Assembly (NCBI RefSeq): GCF_002797895.1
Contig: NZ_PGES01000001.1
Location: 3,782,001 to 3,846,000, forward strand
Direction of reading: 5' to 3'
Source: Janthinobacterium sp. 67
Lineage (GTDB): Bacteria; Pseudomonadota; Gammaproteobacteria; Burkholderiales; Burkholderiaceae_D
Length of the DNA stretch: 64,000 nucleotides
Position numbers and translations under genes: made by a program. The notes under the pieces were generated by a model. The model was not told the origin of the DNA. It did not search any database and worked only from the letters and a program-made list of their open reading frames with translations. How positions within the stretch are numbered: position 1 is the first letter of the stretch; each line of letters starts with the position of its first letter. Positions 58,432 through 64,000 of this stretch are shown here, one piece after another.

Positions 58432-60227
58432 CAGGCGACCAGGGGACGGGGATCTTTCAGGTATTGCTCGCGGATAGCCTTGGCCGACCAGTAGGTCAGC
58501 GCGCAAGCGAGGCCCGTCGGGTTGTAGCCGATGCCGACCGGGAACACGCTGGAACCGACGGCAAACACGTTGTGCACGTCCCAGCTTTGCAGGTAACGGT
58601 TGACGACGCTGGTCTTGCGGTCCGCGCCCATGGCCGTGCCGCCCGCCCAGTGCGTGGTCTGGTAGTTGCGCAAGTCCAGGTGGTCGCCCACGTTCTTGAC
58701 GGACACCTTGATCGATTCCGGGTTCATGGCTTCGGCCACCTTCATCATCTTGTCCGTGACGAAACGGCTCATCTTGATGTCGTTTTCCTTCCAGTCGAAG
58801 GTAAAGCGCAGCAATTGCTGGCCATACTTGTCCGTGTAGGTGGGGTCGAGGTCGACATAGCAGTCGCGGTAAGTCATGTTGGCGCCGTGGCAGTCGAACG
58901 AGACCGTGTTCAAATAGCTCTTCTTGACGGCCTTTTTCCAGGCCGAACCCCAGGCGGGCGTGCCGTCCGGCGTGGCAATGCCGGAAATAGGCTTGGAGCC
59001 GGCCGGGTTGCACCAGGCGGGCGAGCCGCCGACAAAGCCCAGCGGGCCATGGTCGAAATTGTCGCCATTCCAGTCATCGAGCGCGACGCCGGTGCCGCCG
59101 GCGCCGATGAACGGGTTCGTGTTCGTGTCTTCCTTGAAGAAGGTCTGGATGGTGGACATCATCTGGTAGGCGATATTGCGCCCCACCACACCCTCGTTGC
59201 TGACGGGGTCATATGGCTTGCCGATGCCCGACAGCAGGAACAAATGCGCATTGTTGTAGGCAAAGGCGCTCGCGATGACGAGGTCGGCCGGCTGCTCGAC
59301 GGCCTTGCCGTCCGCATTGATGTAGGTCACGCCCGTTGCGCGCGCTTTGCCACCCTTGCTGCCGTCGAGGTTGATGCGCACGACGTTGCAATTGGCGCGC
59401 AATTCAAAGTTCGCCACCATGCGCAGGGCCGGCATGATGTTGACGTTGGGCGAAGCCTTGGAATAGTTGTAGCAGGCGTAGCCCGAGCAGAAACCGCAGA
59501 AGTTGCATGGGCCCATCTGGCAGCCGTACGGATTCGTGTACGGGCCGGACGCGTTCGACGAGGCGTTGACGAAGGGGTGGTAGCCGACAGCCTTGGCCGC
59601 GCGGCGGAACAGCTCGGCCGTGTACGGCACTTTTTGCGGCGCCAGCGCGTAATTGTCGGAGCGGTCGCCCTCGAACACATTGCCGTCGCCGACGACGATG
59701 CCGTTGACTTTATACGCCTGGCCCGAGGTGCCGAAGACTTTCTCGACGAAATCGAAGTGCGGCTCCAGCTCGGCGTAAGTCACGCCGAAGTCCTGGATCG
59801 TCATGCCTTCGGGGATGAATTTCTTGCCGTAGCGGCGTTCGTAATGGCTGCGGATTTGCAGCTCTTCCGGCAAGACGCGCCAGTGCATGCCCGACCAGTG
59901 CAAGCCCGCGCCGCCCACGCCCGTGCCCGGCTTGAAGGCGCCGATCTGGCGGTAGGGTACGGCCACGCCCGTGATGCTGTGGCGGAAGGTGAACGTGCTC
60001 TTCGACATATCCTGGAACAGCTTGCTGCGCTGGATGTAGGTCAGCTCGTCGAGCGTCTTCGGATAAGCGCCATCGGGATAGGTGTCGCGGTACTCGCCGC
60101 GTTCCAGCGCGACCACGTTCAGGCCCGCCTCCGTCAATTCCTTGGCCATGATGGCGCCGGTCCAGCCGAAGCCGACAATCACGGCATCGACAGGCTTCAT
60201 TTTTACATCTGGTGTGATATCACGCAT
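58431..60227 (-). CDS. GMC-family flavoprotein, gluconate 2-dehydrogenase-type large subunit
   Basis: A 598-residue FAD enzyme. The N-terminal DAVIVGFGWTGAIMAKEL...VVALERG is the FAD Rossmann motif, and the C-terminal HWAGGTAMGADR with VGSSVFPVGIGYNPTG is the active-site and FAD region of the family. A Cys-rich stretch (CQMGPCNFCGFCSGYACYNY) is typical of this dehydrogenase group, where a 3Fe-4S cluster is reported. It oxidises a sugar acid, sugar or alcohol in the periplasm; no own signal is seen, so export probably depends on the Tat-bearing small subunit. Confidence 0.9.
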   Translation of the reverse strand: MRDITPDVKMKPVDAVIVGFGWTGAIMAKELTEAGLNVVALERGEYRDTYPDGAYPKTLDELTYIQRSKLFQDMSKSTFTFRHSITGVAVPYRQIGAFKPGTGVGGAGLHWSGMHWRVLPEELQIRSHYERRYGKKFIPEGMTIQDFGVTYAELEPHFDFVEKVFGTSGQAYKVNGIVVGDGNVFEGDRSDNYALAPQKVPYTAELFRRAAKAVGYHPFVNASSNASGPYTNPYGCQMGPCNFCGFCSGYACYNYSKASPNVNIMPALRMVANFELRANCNVVRINLDGSKGGKARATGVTYINADGKAVEQPADLVIASAFAYNNAHLFLLSGIGKPYDPVSNEGVVGRNIAYQMMSTIQTFFKEDTNTNPFIGAGGTGVALDDWNGDNFDHGPLGFVGGSPAWCNPAGSKPISGIATPDGTPAWGSAWKKAVKKSYLNTVSFDCHGANMTYRDCYVDLDPTYTDKYGQQLLRFTFDWKENDIKMSRFVTDKMMKVAEAMNPESIKVSVKNVGDHLDLRNYQTTHWAGGTAMGADRKTSVVNRYLQSWDVHNVFAVGSSVFPVGIGYNPTGLACALTYWSAKAIREQYLKDPRPLVA

Positions 60228-60265
60228 GATGGTTTTTCTTTTTCTTTGATCGGGTACTAAAAGTT

Positions 60266-60958
60266 TTAGGCGATGGATACGGGAGGCAGCGGATACTTCT
60301 TGCCATACTGTTCCACCCAATCCATGTAGTCGGCGCGCGCGCCTGGGAAACCCACCATCTTCCAGGCCAGCATGTCCTTGTTACCACCGTGCACGGGGTC
60401 GCAAAAGTATCCTTCGCGCGTGTTTTGCAGCAGCTGGTTGAAGAAGACTTTCGACGGCACTGCGCCGATGTCCAAGGTCCCTTTTTGCAATTGCGTGATG
60501 ACGGCGTCGCGCTCGGCCCCGTTCAGCTGCACGAAAGGCTTGCCGGACTGTTTCTGCACGGCCGCGTTGACGCCGGCCAGGGCACTCTGGTACAGCTCGC
60601 GCGGCGCCATGTGGAACTGGTAGCCGAACTGTTCGATCGATGGCACGAACGGCCCCTGCATGTACCACAGCGCGCCATAGGCGTATGGCGTGTTCATCTG
60701 CAAGTCGATGAATTCATGCGCGCCCGATTCCAGCGCGCCCGGCCCTTCGGCGTCGGCGGGAATCAGGCGGTCGACCAGCGCCGTCAAGGTGGCCCATTCG
60801 GTGGCGTCGAAAAAGCGCGGTTTGTAGGCAGGCTGGTCCTTGGAGACGGCCATGGCCAGGCCGCCGCCGGCACCGGCCAGCAAGGCCACGGCAGGCGCGG
60901 CGCCGACGGCCTTGCGCAGGAAGTTGCGCCGATGGGGCGAAATCCCGATGATTTTCAT
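60266..60958 (-). CDS. Gluconate 2-dehydrogenase subunit 3, Tat-exported
   Basis: A 230-residue small subunit with a twin-arginine signal: PHRRNFLRKAVGAAPAVALLAGAGGG. Family landmarks are WATLTALVDRLIPADAEGPGALESG and the C-terminal GYFCDPVHGGNKDMLAWKMVGFPGA. It carries the flavoprotein across the membrane as a folded pair. It is the first gene of the three-gene operon, divergent from a TetR gene. Confidence 0.92.
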   Translation of the reverse strand: MKIIGISPHRRNFLRKAVGAAPAVALLAGAGGGLAMAVSKDQPAYKPRFFDATEWATLTALVDRLIPADAEGPGALESGAHEFIDLQMNTPYAYGALWYMQGPFVPSIEQFGYQFHMAPRELYQSALAGVNAAVQKQSGKPFVQLNGAERDAVITQLQKGTLDIGAVPSKVFFNQLLQNTREGYFCDPVHGGNKDMLAWKMVGFPGARADYMDWVEQYGKKYPLPPVSIA

Positions 60959-61196
60959 AGGTTTTCCTCAGGCGGCACGAGCCGCCACAGTGATGGATGT
61001 GGAAGTCAGAAAGAAAATACGGGCACGCGCCGCGCAGAGTGCAGAGTGCAGAGTTCACGTTGGAAAGACTGGGATATCGCGGCGCTCCACCGCCAATCTC
61101 CCGGTTAGTTGACGAGGATGATTGACAAGCAGTTGCTTTGCATTTACGGTGCGCATCGTACCATAATTAAAAGAAACATTCAGAGACAGGCCAGAC
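60959..61196. promoter_or_regulatory. Divergent promoter of the dehydrogenase operon and tetR, with candidate operator
   Basis: A near-perfect palindrome, TACGgTGCGCAtCGTA, lies at 61145-61160 (14 of 16 bases symmetric) just upstream of the TetR start. A 7-base unit GCAGAGT is repeated three times in tandem at 61034-61054. The palindrome is a good candidate TetR operator acting on both directions. Confidence 0.55.
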
Positions 61197-61760
61197 GTGA
61201 TTAAAAAAGAGGCAGCAGTGCGTGGCCGCCCGCGCAAGGCGGGCGTGGAAGATGCGGTACTGGAAGCGATCGTCATGCTGGTGCGCCAGCATGGGCTCGA
61301 TGCGGTGACGACACAGATGGTGGCCGACGCTGCCGGCGTGGGGCGCCAGACGATCTACCGGCGCTGGCCGCGCCGCGAAGACATGCTGCTCGACGCGCTC
61401 GTCAAGCGCACGGCGGAAAAGCTGCAGCGCGCGCTCGACATGCCGGACGGCCAGGAAATCGAAGCGATTTGCGCGCGCATCTTCGACAACCTGAACGCCG
61501 ATGGCCGCTTCACCTGCGACTTGTTGGTGCTGATCCACAACGATGCGGCGGCGCAACTGCGTTTTCGCGAGCAGATCGTCGCGCCGTGGATTACCCTGGT
61601 GGTGCAGCGCCTCGTCAACATCGGCGTGCGCGCCGACCTCGACCTGCGCCTGTTCGCCTTCATGCTGCAGTCGGCGCTCGTGTACCAGATGCAACTGGGC
61701 GGCCAGCTCGACGATGCCCTGCAGGAGCGGTGCTGCCGCTTTATCCGCAGCATGCTCTAG
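61197..61760 (+). CDS. TetR/AcrR-family transcriptional regulator
   Basis: A 187-residue regulator with an N-terminal helix-turn-helix (AVLEAIVMLVRQHGLDAVTTQMVADAAGVGRQTIYRRWPRREDML) and a ligand-binding domain. It appears to start with GTG at 61197 (GTG ATT AAA), with AGACAGG upstream. It is divergent from the gluconate-dehydrogenase-like operon and is its likely repressor. Confidence 0.88.
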   Translation: MIKKEAAVRGRPRKAGVEDAVLEAIVMLVRQHGLDAVTTQMVADAAGVGRQTIYRRWPRREDMLLDALVKRTAEKLQRALDMPDGQEIEAICARIFDNLNADGRFTCDLLVLIHNDAAAQLRFREQIVAPWITLVVQRLVNIGVRADLDLRLFAFMLQSALVYQMQLGGQLDDALQERCCRFIRSML

Positions 61761-61813
61761 CACTGGATATAATCGTGGCGTCACCTTCTTCGCCACCACC
61801 AGAAAGCCAGCCC

Positions 61814-62740
61814 ATGAGCCATGTGTTTCCCGCCAGCCTGCAAGCGCCACGCAGCCGTTTAAGCAGCAACGGTCCCGAACTGTCGCGCATCGTCGCCGGC
61901 ATGTGGCGCATCGGCGAGTGGAATATGTCGGCGCAGCAACGCCTGGCCTTCATCGAGCAATGCCTGGCGCTGGGCGTGAGCAGTTTCGACCACGCCGATA
62001 TTTATGGCGATTACAGCGCCGAAGGTTTATTTGGCGAAGCGCTGGCCCTGCAGCCGGCCTTGCGCGACAAGATGGAGCTGGTCAGCAAATGCGGCATCAA
62101 GCTGCTGTCGCCGCACCGCCCCGGCCATGCCATCCAGCATTACGACACGAGCGCGGCGCACATCACCAGTTCCGTGGAACAGACCTTGCGGCAGTTGCAG
62201 ACGGACCGCCTGGACTTGCTGCTGATCCACCGCCCCGATCCGCTGATGGATTTCGACGAGATCGCCGGCGCCTTCACGCAATTGAAAGCGGCGGGCAAGG
62301 TGCTGCACTTTGGCGTGTCGAACTTCAGCCGCCACCAGTTCGAGTGCCTGCACCGGCGCTTTCCATTGGTGACGAACCAGGTGGAATTTTCGCCGCTGCA
62401 CGTGGCGCCGCTGTTCGACGAAACCTTCGACGGCTTGCAGGACGTGGGGGTGGCGCCGATGATCTGGTCGCCGCTGGCGGGCGGCCGGCTGTTCCAGGGC
62501 GGCGACGCGAATGTGGAAAATTTACGCAATGTCATCAAGCAGATCGCGGATCAACTGCAGCGTCCGTTTGCCAGCGTGGTGTTTGCCTGGATCATGCAAC
62601 TGCCATGCCGCCCCCTGCCGCTGACGGGCACTGGCCGCATCGAGGCCGTGGGCGTGGCCGTGGAAGGCACGCAGTTCACGCTCAGCCGCAGCGACTGGTT
62701 CGCCATCCTGCGCGCCGCGCGCGGGCACGAGGTGGCCTAG
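61814..62740 (+). CDS. Aldo/keto reductase (YdhF-like)
   Basis: A 308-residue NADPH-dependent reductase with a TIM barrel: FDHADIYGDYSAEGLFGEAL (catalytic Asp/Tyr), KMELVSKCGIK (Lys), DLLLIHRPDPLMD (His). It follows the TetR gene by 53 bases. The carbonyl substrate is unknown. Its TAG stop shares CTAG with the stop of the convergent pssA. Confidence 0.9.
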   Translation: MSHVFPASLQAPRSRLSSNGPELSRIVAGMWRIGEWNMSAQQRLAFIEQCLALGVSSFDHADIYGDYSAEGLFGEALALQPALRDKMELVSKCGIKLLSPHRPGHAIQHYDTSAAHITSSVEQTLRQLQTDRLDLLLIHRPDPLMDFDEIAGAFTQLKAAGKVLHFGVSNFSRHQFECLHRRFPLVTNQVEFSPLHVAPLFDETFDGLQDVGVAPMIWSPLAGGRLFQGGDANVENLRNVIKQIADQLQRPFASVVFAWIMQLPCRPLPLTGTGRIEAVGVAVEGTQFTLSRSDWFAILRAARGHEVA

Positions 62741-63543
62741 TCGATTTCGTCCGGGTCGTTGAATACCTGCGGCAGCGCAATGCCGCGCCAGCCCAGGTAC
62801 CACGCCAGGTTCAACGCCAGGGTGGCGGCGATGTAGACGGCGAAGAACAGCGCGAAGAAGCTTGTTTTCAGCCACACGAGCAGGGCGATGGCCACGATCA
62901 GCACCAGCAGCGCGGCCGGGCTTTTCTTTTGCTTGGAGCTGGGGAAGCGCAAGGTCGACACCATCAGGCTGCCCACGCCGACGAGCAGCAGCATCAGCAG
63001 ATAGCTGTGCAGCATGGAATCGATGGGCGCCGGCCACGCCACCACGACGGCCGCCACGCAGGCGGCCCCGGCCGTGATCGGCATGCCGACGAAATACAGG
63101 GGATCGGTACGGCCCACGTTCACATTGAAGCGCGCCAGGCGCATGGCGCCGCACGCAACAAAGAAGAAGCTGGCCATGCCGCCAAAGCGCAGCAGCAGCG
63201 GGTCGTGCACGCCCATCTGCACGAAACCATAGCAGTACAACAGGACGGCTGGCGCGCAGCCGAAATTCATCACGTCGGCGATGGAATCGAGCTGCACGCC
63301 GAACTGCGAACTGGTGCCCGTCAACCGGGCCACGTAGCCGTCGAGCGCATCGAACACGCCGGCGAGCACCAGCAGCGCCGCCGCCAGGCGGTAGGCATCC
63401 GCGTCGCCGACGCCGGCGTTATCGACGGAAATGACGATGCTGGCAAAACCGCAGGCTATCGACAGCAAAGTCACCATGCTGGGCAAGGCATATTTGGCGC
63501 GCTGCAGGCGCGATTTGGGCAATGTATTCAAATGTATGGGCAA
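62737..63543 (-). CDS. pssA: CDP-diacylglycerol-serine O-phosphatidyltransferase
   Basis: A 268-residue inner-membrane enzyme that makes phosphatidylserine, the precursor of phosphatidylethanolamine. The CDP-alcohol phosphotransferase motif is complete: D-G-YVAR-8x-G-xxx-D-xxx-D (DGYVARLTGTSSQFGVQLDSIAD). About seven membrane spans. It is the type II (Gram-positive-like) PssA usual in betaproteobacteria. Confidence 0.93.
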   Translation of the reverse strand: MPIHLNTLPKSRLQRAKYALPSMVTLLSIACGFASIVISVDNAGVGDADAYRLAAALLVLAGVFDALDGYVARLTGTSSQFGVQLDSIADVMNFGCAPAVLLYCYGFVQMGVHDPLLLRFGGMASFFFVACGAMRLARFNVNVGRTDPLYFVGMPITAGAACVAAVVVAWPAPIDSMLHSYLLMLLLVGVGSLMVSTLRFPSSKQKKSPAALLVLIVAIALLVWLKTSFFALFFAVYIAATLALNLAWYLGWRGIALPQVFNDPDEID

Positions 63544-63745
63544 TCAAAGTAGCGGGATGAGGCAATGCAGCGGCAAACGCTGCGCCGCGCCCATTCTACC
63601 CTGCGCAGCAGCGACGCCGTCCGCGCCCGGTCGCGCGACATATCTTTTCATGGATGCTCTACGGAGTATCAAAATACTTTAGAATCGTTTTACAGGGCAG
63701 CACACGGGTCCCCGCCGCTGTCCGTCTACCTATACAGGAGTCAAT

Positions 63746-64000
63746 TTGATTGCCTCGTCGCTGCGTTGGAAATACTGGATACCCACCCTGCTGAGTGCTG
63801 CCCTGCTCAGTGCATGCGGCGGAGGCGGCAGCGATAGCAGCAATGCTGCGCCCGGCACGTCGACCCCGGCCGGGCAACTGACACAGGAGCCAGGCGCTCC
63901 CGTCCTCAGCAACAATATTGCCACCGATGGTTTTAACTGGTTCAACTACCGGCGCAGCCAGATCGGCCTGTCGCCACTGGTGCGCAACAGCCTGATCGAC
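63746..64000 (+). CDS. CAP-domain lipoprotein (N-terminal part, runs off the right edge)
   Basis: A TTG start preceded by ACAGGAG opens 85 codons to the window end. The hydrophobic leader ends in a lipobox LSAC (Cys about residue 26), followed by a Gly/Ser linker. The start of the mature domain, TDGFNWFNYRRSQIGLSPLVRNSLID, is typical of bacterial CAP/SCP proteins. The domain is truncated here. There is no in-frame ATG, so the TTG start is needed. Confidence 0.75.
   Translation, partial: MIASSLRWKYWIPTLLSAALLSACGGGGSDSSNAAPGTSTPAGQLTQEPGAPVLSNNIATDGFNWFNYRRSQIGLSPLVRNSLID

Overview
The window looks like chromosomal DNA of a GC-rich betaproteobacterium of the Oxalobacteraceae (Janthinobacterium / Duganella / Massilia group). 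This rests on the 16S/23S/5S sequences as I recognise them, the 16S-tRNA-Ile-tRNA-Ala-23S-5S operon layout, and gene neighbourhoods such as DUF3025-pyrC, gltIJKL and an MlaE-MlaF-MlaD-lipoprotein cluster. The assignment is from recognition, not from a search. I see no prophage, insertion sequence or CRISPR array.

Layout. 1-6.2 kb: the end of a DUF3025 gene, pyrC, a secreted amidohydrolase and a glutamate/aspartate-type ABC importer (gltIJKL), all on the minus strand. 6.3-22.3 kb: a mixed block with an ABC exporter, a YciA-type thioesterase, a Tat-exported PhoD phosphatase, a LytTR membrane regulator divergent from an acyltransferase, two tandem fadD ligases, a DUF2265 lipoprotein peptidase behind a molybdopterin oxidoreductase, an M20 amidohydrolase, a hydroxyisobutyrate-dehydrogenase-like enzyme and a PagL-type lipid A deacylase. 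22.3-38.9 kb: two complete rRNA operons in direct orientation (minus strand). They are offset by about 10.78 kb and separated by a 4.9 kb island holding tartrate dehydrogenase, a DUF3482 GTPase with a DUF2868 partner, and a PAP2-like membrane protein that has lost its catalytic motifs. 38.9-48.1 kb: a tightly overlapped five-gene operon, yfaA-yfaT-yfaS-yfaQ-yfaP, centred on a bacterial alpha-2-macroglobulin. 48.3-57.0 kb, plus strand: a radical SAM/B12 protein, then a lipid-transport cluster (STAS-MlaE fusion, MlaF, MlaD, auxiliary lipoprotein, VanZ protein), a thioredoxin-like ferredoxin, an alpha/beta hydrolase and a DacC-type carboxypeptidase. 57.0-61.8 kb: a three-subunit membrane gluconate-dehydrogenase-type complex with a divergent TetR regulator. 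61.8-64.0 kb: an aldo/keto reductase, pssA and the start of a CAP-domain lipoprotein.

Most interesting system: the yfa operon. Its A2M (YfaS) carries an intact CVEQ thioester motif, although A2Ms from this operon type (E. coli YfaS, Pseudomonas MagD) are described as lacking one. Its neighbours carry peptidoglycan-enzyme-like signatures: SxxK / SCG / KTYS, a SpoIID-like segment and HExxH in YfaQ, and an NlpC/P60-like Cys/His pair in YfaT. I infer a periplasmic defence or repair module that parallels the separate PBP1C-A2M pairing.

A second theme is genome structure. The two rRNA operons share promoters, terminators and flanking REP palindromes, yet differ by compensatory base-pair changes in 16S V6 and in 23S. 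Three convergent gene pairs end by sharing a single CTAG, in which both stop codons overlap.
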